Assembly: GCF_900103585.1 (NCBI RefSeq)
Contig: NZ_FNHV01000023.1
Span: 1-64,000 of the forward strand
Source of the DNA: Streptomyces sp. cf386
GTDB taxonomy: Bacteria; Actinomycetota; Actinomycetes; Streptomycetales; Streptomycetaceae
Direction of reading: 5' to 3'
Length of the DNA: 64,000 nucleotides
The translations under genes and the position numbers were made by a program. Below are positions 37,214 through 45,100 of the stretch, in pieces (the first letter of the stretch is position 1; every line of letters starts with the position of its first letter). The notes beneath the pieces were generated by a model. The model was not told where the DNA came from, did no database searches, and saw only the letters and a program-made list of their open reading frames with translations.

Positions 37214-38123
37214 GGCCGTACGTCTCCTCAGCCTTCCAGAAGTAGATGAATCCGCCGACGCCGGCCAGCAGGGCCCAGCCCGTCGCGATCGCCCACACGT
37301 GGGGCGGGAGCTGGCTCGCGTGGAAGCTGTCGATCAGGGCGAAGCGCATCAGGTCGATGTAGACGGCGGCGGGGTTGGCCTGAAGGAGCTCGGGTACCCA
37401 GGACGGCAGGCCTTTGTGGCTGCTCGTGACGTGGGTGATGCTGAACATCACGCCGGACGCGTACATCCAGGTGCGCAGCACGAACGGCATCAGCTGGGCG
37501 ATGTCCGGCGTCTTCGCGCCCATGCGCGCCATGACCATCGCGACGCCCGCGTTGAAGGTGAACTGCAGGAACAGCGCCGGGACCACCAGCACCCAGGACG
37601 CGGCGACCGGGATGCCGAAGCACAGCAGGATGACGACCAGGGCGGCCATCGAGAACAGCAGCTGCTGGAGCTGTTGCAGCGCGAAGGAGATGGGCAGCGC
37701 GGCCCGCGGGAAGTGCAGGGCGCGGACGAGGCCGAGGTTCCCCGAGATCGCGCGGGTGCCCGCCATGATCGAGCTCTGCGTGAACGTCCAGACGAACACA
37801 CCCGTCACCAGGAACGGGATGTAGTCCTGCACGCCGTGGCTGGTGCCCAGCAGCATGCCGAAGATGAAGTAGTAGACCGCCGCGTTCAGCAGCGGGTTCA
37901 TCACCTGCCACACCTGGCCCAGCTTCGCCTGGCTGTACTGCGCGGTGAGCTTGGCGGTGGCGAACGCGCTGATGAAGTGGCGGCGTGCCCACAGCTGGCG
38001 GATGTACTCGGGCAGGGAGGGGCGGGCACCGCTGACCGAGAGGCCGTGCCGGGCGGCGAGGGCCGTGAGGTCGGTTTCGGGCGGGGCCTGAGTGGTGGGC
38101 GGTGTGTGGAGGGCCTGGGTCAC
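37206..38123 (-). CDS. TagG/Wzm-type polysaccharide ABC exporter, membrane subunit
   Basis: A 305-residue ABC-2-type permease with about six transmembrane helices after a 40-residue cytoplasmic start. LTAQYSQAKLGQVWQVMNPL before the first helix is the hallmark of the TagG/RfbA/Wzm family, and LVRALHFPRAALPIS is the coupling-helix region. It pairs with the ATPase gene that overlaps its 3' end. GTG at 38123 is the only plausible start. The upstream region holds a hexanucleotide repeat and TetR-like operator boxes, so this operon may be regulated by the divergent tetR gene. The likely cargo is the wall polymer made by the neighbouring transferases. Confidence 0.93.
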   Translation of the reverse strand: MTQALHTPPTTQAPPETDLTALAARHGLSVSGARPSLPEYIRQLWARRHFISAFATAKLTAQYSQAKLGQVWQVMNPLLNAAVYYFIFGMLLGTSHGVQDYIPFLVTGVFVWTFTQSSIMAGTRAISGNLGLVRALHFPRAALPISFALQQLQQLLFSMAALVVILLCFGIPVAASWVLVVPALFLQFTFNAGVAMVMARMGAKTPDIAQLMPFVLRTWMYASGVMFSITHVTSSHKGLPSWVPELLQANPAAVYIDLMRFALIDSFHASQLPPHVWAIATGWALLAGVGGFIYFWKAEETYGRG

Positions 38124-38172
38124 ATCCGCTGCTTTCGTCTGGGCGTCTGGGGAGGGGCGGGGTGAGGCTTTG

Positions 38173-38229
38173 GGTGCTGGTGCTGGTGCTGGTGCTGGTG
38201 CTGGTGCTGGTGCTGGTGCTGGTGCTGGT
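38173..38229 (+). repeat. (GGTGCT)9 hexanucleotide tandem repeat
   Basis: Nine perfect copies of GGTGCT plus half a copy, located 50-106 bases upstream of the TagG-like GTG, within its leader or promoter. It is non-coding in the chosen gene models. The copy number could vary by slippage and alter spacing between promoter and start. Confidence 0.9.
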
Positions 38230-38290
38230 CGGTCGTGGCGCTTGCCGGGGTGTCGTTCGGCGGTTGCTTACGCTTCTCTTCACGTTTTCT

Positions 38291-38450
38291 TACGTCGGGA
38301 CGGGACCGTATCGTCGCAACGTGAGCGTAGGCGGAGGGGGCGTCGGAACGCAACCGTTTCGTCGTGACGTCGGCGACCCGCAGACTACGTCGCGACGAAA
38401 CGGTTGCGTTGCGACGCATTACGTGGGGACGGGACCGTATCGTCGCAACG
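38291..38450. promoter_or_regulatory. TetR-type operator array between the exporter operon and tetR
   Basis: Two 31-base direct repeats with a single mismatch (38291-38321, 38420-38450) flank an 18-bp perfect inverted repeat (arms 38347-38364 and 38393-38410; AACGCAACCGTTTCGTCG). All four elements contain the core ACCGTWTCGTCG (38305-38317, 38353-38365, 38392-38404 inverted, 38434-38446). They stand between the divergent exporter and tetR genes, the last copy ending 17 bases before the tetR start. Binding by the TetR protein, with autoregulation and control of the exporter, is inferred. Confidence 0.75.
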
Positions 38451-38466
38451 CCCTATGCTGGTCCGC

Positions 38467-39096
38467 ATGACGACCAACGCCGACCAGCCCCAGGCGCGTC
38501 CGCGCCGCCGGACCCCCGCCGGTGCGGCCGTGCTCCGCGAGGACGTGACGGAGGCCATTCGGGCGGCCGTCTTCGAGGAGCTGGCGGCCGTCGGCTACGC
38601 GCGGATGTCGATAGAGGGCATCGCGCGCCGCGCGGGCGTCGGCAAGACGGCGGTGTACCGGCGCTGGCGTTCCAAGCTGCATCTGGTGCTGGACGTGGTG
38701 TCGGCGGTCGCGGTGATGGGGCTGCCCACGCCGAACACGGGCTCCCTGGAGGGGGACCTGCGGATGCTGTACGAGGTGACCTCGCGCGCCCTGCGTCACC
38801 CCGTGGTCTCGCAGATCATCCCCGACCTCCAGGCCGAGGCGGCCCGCAACCCCGAGATCGCCGAGGCGCTGCAGAAGGCGTTGGAGCAGGGGCAGGAGGG
38901 GGTCGCCAACAAGATCCTGATCGGGGCGGAGCAGCGCGGTGAGCTGCGCAAGGGCTTCGACGACGAGCTGGCGCTCGACCTGATCTCGGGCCCGCTGTAC
39001 TGGCGGACGGTGGTGGCGGCCCGCGGCCAGAAGCTGCCCAAGGGCTATCTGGACGCGCTGACCCGGGCCACGACGGAGGCGCTCAAGGCGCTGTGA
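38467..39096 (+). CDS. TetR-family transcriptional regulator
   Basis: A 209-residue regulator. The N-terminal TetR DNA-binding domain (about residues 25-75) shows FEELAAVGYARMSIEGIARR, AGVGKTAVYRRWRSKLHLVL. The ligand-binding C-terminal domain is of the TetR_C_16-like kind (GPLYWRTVVAARGQKLPKGY). ATG at 38467 is chosen because the earlier in-frame starts lie inside the operator repeats. It is divergent from the TagG/TagH-type exporter, with shared operator boxes between the genes. The inducer is unknown. Confidence 0.92.
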   Translation: MTTNADQPQARPRRRTPAGAAVLREDVTEAIRAAVFEELAAVGYARMSIEGIARRAGVGKTAVYRRWRSKLHLVLDVVSAVAVMGLPTPNTGSLEGDLRMLYEVTSRALRHPVVSQIIPDLQAEAARNPEIAEALQKALEQGQEGVANKILIGAEQRGELRKGFDDELALDLISGPLYWRTVVAARGQKLPKGYLDALTRATTEALKAL

Positions 39097-39196
39097 GTAG
39101 GCTGCGCGCAGCGACCGCCCGTTGATCGAGGCGGCCTCACCGCGCGCGTGCGGTGAACCGGGATCCCGGAGTACCGGAACAGAGGCGGAGACTGCC

Positions 39197-39850
39197 GTGA
39201 GAGTCGTGATCGCCGAGGACAATGCCCTGCTGCGCGAGGGCCTGGTCCTGCTGCTGACGTCGGCCGGACACGAGGTCGTGGCCGTCGCCGGCACCGGCCC
39301 CGAGATCCTGCCCGCGCTGCTGAAGCACCACCCCGACGCCGCCGTGCTCGACGTACGGATGCCGCCGGACTTCCGCGACGAGGGACTGCGCGCCGCCCTC
39401 GCCGCGCGCAAGGAGATGCCCGGGCTGCCGGTGCTGGTGCTCTCCCAGTACGTCGAGCAGTCGTACGCCGCGGAACTCCTCGGCGGCGGCGCGAGCGGCC
39501 TCGGCTACCTGCTCAAGGACCGGGTCGGCCGGGTGGACGAGTTCCTCGACGCGCTGGAGCGGGTGGCGGCCGGCGGCACCGCGCTCGACCCCGAGGTCGT
39601 CACCGAACTGCTGACCCGGCGCCGCGACTCCCCGCTCGACTCCCTCACCCCGCGCGAGCGCGAGGTGCTGTCGCTCATGGCCGAGGGCCACGACAACGCG
39701 ACCATCGCCAAGACCCTCGTCGTCACCGAACGCGCCGTCCACAAGCACATCGGCAACGTCTTCCTCAAGCTCGGCCTGCCGCAGAGCGACAGCGGGCATC
39801 GGAGGGTGCTGGCGGTGCTGGCGTATCTGAACAACGCACAGCGCGGCTAG
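39197..39850 (+). CDS. LuxR/NarL-family response regulator
   Basis: A 217-residue protein. The receiver domain has AEDNALLREGL at the start, phospho-acceptor Asp52 in VLDVRMPPDF, and LLKDRV near the end. The helix-turn-helix is LTPREREVLSLMAEGHDNAT and VTERAVHKHIGNVFLKLGL. The GTG at 39197 follows AGGCGGAG with six-base spacing. No kinase gene adjoins it; it lies about 100 bases after tetR in the same direction. The 3' end overlaps the convergent ADP-ribosylglycohydrolase gene by four bases. Its targets are unknown. Confidence 0.92.
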   Translation: MRVVIAEDNALLREGLVLLLTSAGHEVVAVAGTGPEILPALLKHHPDAAVLDVRMPPDFRDEGLRAALAARKEMPGLPVLVLSQYVEQSYAAELLGGGASGLGYLLKDRVGRVDEFLDALERVAAGGTALDPEVVTELLTRRRDSPLDSLTPREREVLSLMAEGHDNATIAKTLVVTERAVHKHIGNVFLKLGLPQSDSGHRRVLAVLAYLNNAQRG

Positions 39851-40785
39851 CCGCTCAACCGCCGACCGAGCTCCGCCAACTCCCCGACCCGCAGCACCCG
39901 TCCGCCGAATCCCGGCAACGGCACGTGCAGCACCCCCGTCCACCGCTCCGGCACCGCGGAGATGCCGTACACCGCCCCGGCCAGCCCGCCTGTCACCGCG
40001 GCGACCGTGTCTGTGTCGCCGCCCAGGTCGATCGCGGCGCGTACGGCGTCCTCGTAGGAGGACGTGGTGCGCAGGGCCCAGACCGCCGAGCCGAGGCAGG
40101 GCCATACGGCACCGTTGAACTCGGTGGCCTGGTCGGGGTGCCAGTCGGGGGCGAGGACGACGGCGTAGCGGTCACGGTGGTCGGGGTGGACGGCTTCGAG
40201 GGTGGCCGGAACGGCGGCCGACGCGTCGCCCTCGTCCAGGGCGACGCGCACCAACTCGTGGAAGATGGCGGTGCCCTCCCAGGCCGCACGGTCTCCGTGG
40301 GTGAGGGCGGCGATGCGGCGGGCCGCGTCCATGGTGGCGTCGCGGCCGGCGCGGGCGAAGTGCACGGCAGCGGGAGTGGCACGCATCAGCGCCCCGTTCC
40401 CCGCCGTCCGTTGGTTCACCTGGAAGTGCAGCGCGGCGGCCATGTCCCACGCATCGCCGCTGCTCAGGACGGCTTCCGTCTGCAGACCGATGTCCTTCGG
40501 CTCCGCGGCCGCCCACCGCTGGAACCGCCGGAAGACGTCCGGGAGTTCGAGCCGCCCGCAGTCCAGCAGGGACTCGCCGACGAGTACGGCCATCTGCGTG
40601 TCGTCGGTCGCCTCGCCCGGCTCCCAGCCGCCGCCCCCGCACATCTCGCCGCCCTGCCCCGGCTCCGGGAAGCGCGCCGAGAAGGCGCCCTCGGGGCCGA
40701 ACTCGAAAGGGGCGCCCAGGGCGTCGCCCACGGCGGAGCCGATGACGGCGCCGAGGGCGCGCGCGGTGCGGAAGGACTCGGTCAC
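39847..40785 (-). CDS. ADP-ribosylglycohydrolase family protein
   Basis: A 312-residue all-helical ARH/DraG-family protein. The two metal-binding clusters are visible: GSAVGDALGAPFEF with GEATDDTQMAVLV near the N terminus, and AIDLGGDTDTVAAVTGGLAGA near the C terminus (Asp residues bind the magnesium pair). TAGNGALMR is also conserved. Members remove ADP-ribose from proteins or hydrolyse ADP-ribosyl compounds. Translation is taken from GTG at 40785. It is convergent with the response regulator gene, overlapping by four bases. The target is unknown; no ADP-ribosyltransferase gene is seen in the window. Confidence 0.92.
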   Translation of the reverse strand: MTESFRTARALGAVIGSAVGDALGAPFEFGPEGAFSARFPEPGQGGEMCGGGGWEPGEATDDTQMAVLVGESLLDCGRLELPDVFRRFQRWAAAEPKDIGLQTEAVLSSGDAWDMAAALHFQVNQRTAGNGALMRATPAAVHFARAGRDATMDAARRIAALTHGDRAAWEGTAIFHELVRVALDEGDASAAVPATLEAVHPDHRDRYAVVLAPDWHPDQATEFNGAVWPCLGSAVWALRTTSSYEDAVRAAIDLGGDTDTVAAVTGGLAGAVYGISAVPERWTGVLHVPLPGFGGRVLRVGELAELGRRLSG

Positions 40786-40859
40786 CCCGCGAGGCTAACC
40801 GGCCGCGCGGAAGTGCCCCGGTGGCAGAGGCGCACCGGAGGCGCCGCAGACCTCGGTCC

Positions 40860-41855
40860 TCAATCCCTGGCCGCCCCCGGATGCAACCGCACCCACCCCT
40901 CCCAAGCCGACGTGATCATGTCCTGCACGTCGTGCTTCGCCTTCCAGCCCAGTTCGGTGGTGATGCGGTCGGCGGAGGCGACGACGCTGGCCGGGTCGCC
41001 GGGGCGGCGGGGGGTGACGGTCGGGGGGCGGTCGTAGCCGGTGATGGCGTTGATCTTGTCGATCATTTCGCGGACTGAAACGCCTTCTCCGCGGCCGATG
41101 TTGAGGGTGAGGTCGCGGCCGGGGGTCTCTTGGAGGGCGCGGGCCGCGGCCACATGGGCCTCGGCCAGGTCGACGACGTGGATGTAGTCGCGGACGCAGG
41201 TGCCGTCGGGGGTCGGGTAGTCGTCGCCGAAGATGCGCGGGGGTGCCTCCTCCGTGAGCTTCTCGAAGACCATGGGGATGAGGTTGAAGACCCCTACGTC
41301 GGCGAGTTCGGGGGTCGCCGCGCCCGCCACGTTGAAGTAGCGCAGCGATGCCGTGGACAGGCCGGTCGCGCGGGCCGTGGCCCGGACCAGCCACTCGCCG
41401 GCCAGCTTCGTCTCGCCGTACGGCGACATCGGCACGCACGGCGTCTCCTCGGTGACGAGGGCGCCGTCTCGCGCGGCGTCCGGCATGCCGTACACCGCTG
41501 CCGACGAGGAGAAGACGAAGGAGCGGACGCGGGGGGCCATGGCCACCGCTTCCAGGAGGACGCGCAGGCCCTCGACGTTCTCCCGGTAGTAGTGCAGGGG
41601 GCGGTCGACCGATTCGCCGACCTGCTTCTTCGCCGCGAGATGGATGACACCGGTGATGCGGTGCGCCATCAGGGCGCGGGCGACGCGCTCGCCGTCCAGG
41701 GTCGAGCCGACGACCAGCGGCACGCCGTCCGGCACGCGCTCGATGATGCCGGTGGACAGGTCGTCGTACACCACGGCGTGCTCACCCGCCTCGGTCATCG
41801 CTCGTACGACGTGCGCTCCGATGTAACCGGCGCCGCCGGTGATCAGCCAGGTCAT
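40860..41855 (-). CDS. galE: UDP-glucose 4-epimerase
   Basis: A 331-residue extended short-chain dehydrogenase. The NAD-binding motif is GGAGYIG (residues 7-13), with YDDLSTG, HLAAKKQVGESV, the catalytic Tyr146-x3-Lys150 in SPYGETK, LRYFNVAGA and YPTPDGTCVRDYIHVVDLA, all typical of GalE. It interconverts UDP-glucose and UDP-galactose. Next to GT2 and GT-C genes it probably supplies UDP-galactose or a related sugar for a wall polymer. It lies downstream of the GT2 gene in the same direction, with a repetitive 114-base gap. Confidence 0.94.
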   Translation of the reverse strand: MTWLITGGAGYIGAHVVRAMTEAGEHAVVYDDLSTGIIERVPDGVPLVVGSTLDGERVARALMAHRITGVIHLAAKKQVGESVDRPLHYYRENVEGLRVLLEAVAMAPRVRSFVFSSSAAVYGMPDAARDGALVTEETPCVPMSPYGETKLAGEWLVRATARATGLSTASLRYFNVAGAATPELADVGVFNLIPMVFEKLTEEAPPRIFGDDYPTPDGTCVRDYIHVVDLAEAHVAAARALQETPGRDLTLNIGRGEGVSVREMIDKINAITGYDRPPTVTPRRPGDPASVVASADRITTELGWKAKHDVQDMITSAWEGWVRLHPGAARD

Positions 41856-41914
41856 TGTGCGGCCGTCCCCTCATCAGTGGGCCTGTGGTCGTCCGCGGTC
41901 GATGTCGTGACCGT

Positions 41915-41960
41915 GGTCGGTGTCGGTGCTTGCGGTCGGAGCCTGCGGTCGGTGTCGGTG
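41915..41960 (+). repeat. Short direct repeats upstream of galE
   Basis: GGTCGGTGTCGGTG occurs at 41915-41928 and again at 41947-41960, within a low-complexity GTCGGTG-rich stretch between the GT2 gene and galE. The meaning is unclear; it may be a slippage product in a non-coding spacer. Confidence 0.55.
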
Positions 41961-41969
41961 ACGTCGGTG

Positions 41970-43646
41970 TCAGTGACAGTGAAGCAGGCGGTGGAGTCTG
42001 GCGCGGACTACCGAGGTAACTCCGCGTAAACCAGGGGCCACGCGTAGTGCCAGCGCTCCGGAGTTCGTGGCGTACGGCTGTACGAGTAACAAGGCGCGAC
42101 GGGAGCCGAACGCGGCGCGGCGGCGCAGGAGGCCGGCGCCCGTGCGGGCGTGTGCCGTGACCTCGCGGTATGTGCCGCCTCGGAAGCGCACGCGCACGCG
42201 TAGATCCCATGTGCCGGCGCCGGACGTCCCGGAGAACGCGGCCCAGGACACCGGCGTATCCGCGGACCAGCCGCCGTCGGCCGAGCACGTGAGCGCCGCC
42301 GCGGTACGCGCCCCCGCCACCCGCCCCGTGTCCCGGCACCGCCACTCCACGTCCAGCGCCTCCGGGCCCGCCTGCGCCACCCTGCCGTACAGCTCGTGCA
42401 GGCGCAGCCGGAGCAGGGCGGCACGCGCGCGTGGGCGCAGTTCCGCGTCCACGGCGAGGGGGAGGAGGCGGACGGGGCGCGTCAGCAGGGGCTCCAGGGT
42501 GACCTGGGGGAGGTCCGCGGACCAGGCGGGCATGCCGTCGGGGGTGTGAGCGTAGGGAGGCAGGAGGCGGGCGGGGCGGGAGGCCAGGTCTCTGAGGCGG
42601 GGCAGGTCGCGGGGCTCGGGGGAGGCGAGGACCACGCGGCCGATCAGGCGGCCGGGGGCGGTGGGGTTGTGCGCCCAGTCGGATGCGTCGTACTCGGCGA
42701 GGTACGCCCGGGTGTGTGCCCACCATGCGCGCTGGTACTCGGCGTCGTGCAGGCCCAACTCGCGTGCGTACATGCGCAGTTCGTGGTCGAGGAACTTGCC
42801 GCGCGCCGCCCGCGCCAGCTCCTTCTGGCCGGCGCCCAGCAGGATCTCGTACGCCAGCCGGCATGCCTCCGTGCGCGCCCGCCAGTTGGTGATGCCGGCG
42901 CGGTCCAGGGAGATCGACAGCCGGTCGGCGGAGCGGCGGACGTGCCAGACGTACACCTGGTCGGGGACGAGGGCGATGCGCGGCCCGGCGGCCAGCACGC
43001 GCGCGCTGAAGACGAAGTCCTCGTAGAGGAAGCGGCCTTCAGGGAAGCGGATGCCGTGCTCGCGCAGAAAGTCCGTGCGGTAGAGCTTGTTGACGCAGAG
43101 CGTGTCGTGGACCAGGCGCGGGCGCTGCACGGGCCGCTCGTACACGGCGTGCGCGGCGTACAGAGCCGCCTCCCACGGCACCGCGCGCCCCTCGGGCAGC
43201 TCCCGCCGCACGCACAGCCCGCCCGCCACCTCCGCGCCCGCCCCCCTCGCCGCCGCGAGCAGCGCGTCCACGGCGCCCGGCGGCAGGACGTCGTCGCTGT
43301 CCAGGAACATCACGTACGGCGATGTCACCCGGTCAAGCCCGGTGTTGCGCGGGCTGCCGCAGCCGCCGCTGTTGACCCGGCGCCGGACCACCTTCACGCG
43401 CGGTTCGCTCGCGGCGAGGCGGGCGAGGAGTTCCGCGCTGTCGTCGGTCGAGCAGTCGTCGACGGCGATGACCTCCCGGACCGCGGGACCCTGCGCCAAC
43501 GCCGAGCGGACGGCGGTCGTCACATGCGCCGCGTCGTTGTAGCCGATGACGACGACGCCGACCTGCGGCTCGCGCGCGGTGTGCGCGGCGCTCGCGGCGT
43601 GCGCGGTCTGCGCGTCGCGCGTGGCGGGTGCGGCGGGAGGGTGCAT
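41970..43646 (-). CDS. GT2-family glycosyltransferase with C-terminal beta-rich domain
   Basis: A 558-residue protein and paralogue of that at 32229-33914. The GT-A domain (about residues 28-250) has VGVVVIGYNDAAHVTTAV, VIAVDDCSTDDSAELL, NSGGCGSPRNTGLDR, the MFLDSDDVLPPG nucleotide/metal site and LYEDFVFSARVLA. A helical middle part and a beta-rich C-terminal domain (WDLRVRVRFRGGTYREV) follow. The first 27 residues are an Ala/His/Thr-rich leader, so a later start is possible. The likely role is glycosylation of a wall polymer or its linkage unit. It is upstream of galE in the same direction. Confidence 0.86.
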   Translation of the reverse strand: MHPPAAPATRDAQTAHAASAAHTAREPQVGVVVIGYNDAAHVTTAVRSALAQGPAVREVIAVDDCSTDDSAELLARLAASEPRVKVVRRRVNSGGCGSPRNTGLDRVTSPYVMFLDSDDVLPPGAVDALLAAARGAGAEVAGGLCVRRELPEGRAVPWEAALYAAHAVYERPVQRPRLVHDTLCVNKLYRTDFLREHGIRFPEGRFLYEDFVFSARVLAAGPRIALVPDQVYVWHVRRSADRLSISLDRAGITNWRARTEACRLAYEILLGAGQKELARAARGKFLDHELRMYARELGLHDAEYQRAWWAHTRAYLAEYDASDWAHNPTAPGRLIGRVVLASPEPRDLPRLRDLASRPARLLPPYAHTPDGMPAWSADLPQVTLEPLLTRPVRLLPLAVDAELRPRARAALLRLRLHELYGRVAQAGPEALDVEWRCRDTGRVAGARTAAALTCSADGGWSADTPVSWAAFSGTSGAGTWDLRVRVRFRGGTYREVTAHARTGAGLLRRRAAFGSRRALLLVQPYATNSGALALRVAPGLRGVTSVVRARLHRLLHCH

Positions 43647-43688
43647 GGGGCCCGTTCTGGAATCGTGGGAGTGGTGGATTGTCGCCCG

Positions 43689-45005
43689 TCAAGCGGGACT
43701 TGGGGCCCGTTCCGGGAGACGGCGGGAGTCGAGGTCCGGTTCACTCGCGGGATGCGGCACTTCGGGGCCGGACGGGCCGGTCGAGCGCCACAGGCGAGTG
43801 AAGGCGAGGGCGGCTGCCGTGGCCAGGAGTCCGTTGCGCAGGAGCATCAGGGCGCAGCCGGTCCAGGTGCTGGTGATGACCTGGTGGTAGAGGGCGGGGT
43901 AGACCATGGCGCTGACCGCGGTCGCCGCGACGACCAGTGCGGCCACCGGGCGCTGGACGGTCCGCCGGGAGGTCAGGCACACGGCGGCCAGGCCCAGCAG
44001 CCAGATCATGTACTGCGGGCTGATCACCCTGCTCGTGACGGTGAAGAGCAGTACGGCGGCCAGCGCGGCGTCGTACGGGGTCGCCTCGGTCCAGCGCCCG
44101 GCCGTCGCCCGGAACCGCCAGAGCAGCAGGGCCGCGAGGGCGAGCGCCGTGAGCGCGAGGGAGACCTGGGCGACGGCGGCCACGTACGGGCCGGTGAACT
44201 CCATCGCGCCGTACTGGTAGCGCGCCCTGCCCGGCCACCCGGCATGGGTCGCGAGGCCGAGCACGGTGCCGCCGAGGGACTCGATCTGGACGCCCCGGCC
44301 GCTCTGCTGCGGCAGGAAGGAGAAGGGATCGTCGAAGGACACCGTGAGCAGCAGGAGGGCCGCCGCTCCCGCCAGGGCGCCCGAGATCCAGGCGGACCGT
44401 GAAGTACGCCCCTTCGGCGTCCCGATGAGCACCAGCGCCGGCCACACCTTCACCAGGGCGCCCAACGCCGCGAGCGCACCGCACGCACGCGTGGAGCGCG
44501 GCAACGTCAACAGGGCGATGACGGCGAAGGCCGTGACCTGGACGTCGTAGCGGGCGAACGGGATGTGCAGCAGGAGCGGGAGGCCACCGGTCCAGAGCGC
44601 GGCACCCCGCAGGGTGCGGCCGGGGCGCGTGCCCGCGCGCGTGAGGGCGACGGTGACGGCCGCGTCCATGAGCACGGTGAGGACGACGAACGCCTGGAAG
44701 TACGTCAGTCCCGGCAGCAGCGCGGGGGAGAGCAGCACCGGGCCGGCGCCGGGCGGGTACTGCCACAGCGGGTCGTGCGTCGGGAAGGCGCCGTGGGAGA
44801 GGGTGCCGTACCAGTGGCCGTACAGGCCCCACACCTCGCGGGCGACCCCGCCGCCGCCCAGCAGGTGGAAGGAGTTGTGGGCGAGCAGCCACAGCATGGC
44901 GGCGCGGGTGAGCAGCCAGACGGCGGCCAGCGTGGGGACGCGGCGGTCGGCGAGGCCGGCGGGGAAGGTGCGGCGACCGGGGCGGGTGAGGCGTGGGTGG
45001 TTCAT
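43689..45005 (-). CDS. GT87/DUF2029-like multi-membrane mannosyltransferase-type protein
   Basis: A 438-residue integral membrane protein with about ten transmembrane helices. GLYGHWYGTLSHGAFPTHDPLWQYPPGA lies in the first outer loop, and FARYDVQVTAFAVIALL, LGALVKVWPALVL and ISPQYMIWLLGLAAV follow. These fit the GT87 (PimE-like) polyprenyl-phosphate-sugar-dependent family, which transfers sugars on the outer face of the membrane. The ATG at 45005 directly follows a GTG codon that could also initiate. It ends 42 bases before the GT2 gene start and is probably co-transcribed. The donor sugar is unknown. Confidence 0.82.
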   Translation of the reverse strand: MNHPRLTRPGRRTFPAGLADRRVPTLAAVWLLTRAAMLWLLAHNSFHLLGGGGVAREVWGLYGHWYGTLSHGAFPTHDPLWQYPPGAGPVLLSPALLPGLTYFQAFVVLTVLMDAAVTVALTRAGTRPGRTLRGAALWTGGLPLLLHIPFARYDVQVTAFAVIALLTLPRSTRACGALAALGALVKVWPALVLIGTPKGRTSRSAWISGALAGAAALLLLTVSFDDPFSFLPQQSGRGVQIESLGGTVLGLATHAGWPGRARYQYGAMEFTGPYVAAVAQVSLALTALALAALLLWRFRATAGRWTEATPYDAALAAVLLFTVTSRVISPQYMIWLLGLAAVCLTSRRTVQRPVAALVVAATAVSAMVYPALYHQVITSTWTGCALMLLRNGLLATAAALAFTRLWRSTGPSGPEVPHPASEPDLDSRRLPERAPSPA

Positions 45006-45100
45006 CACGGCGGATCGTAAGCCGGGTGAATGCCATATCAGAGGTAATACGCCGTTAATCAATAGTAAGAGTCTGCTAATAGCACAAAATTGGCCCTGTG

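Noticed and set aside
38170..38420. Possible coding of the hexamer repeat as His-Gln or Ser-Thr repeats on the minus strand
   Set aside because: The frames lack a credible start and any homologous-looking flanks; the repeat lies in a regulatory spacer with operator boxes.
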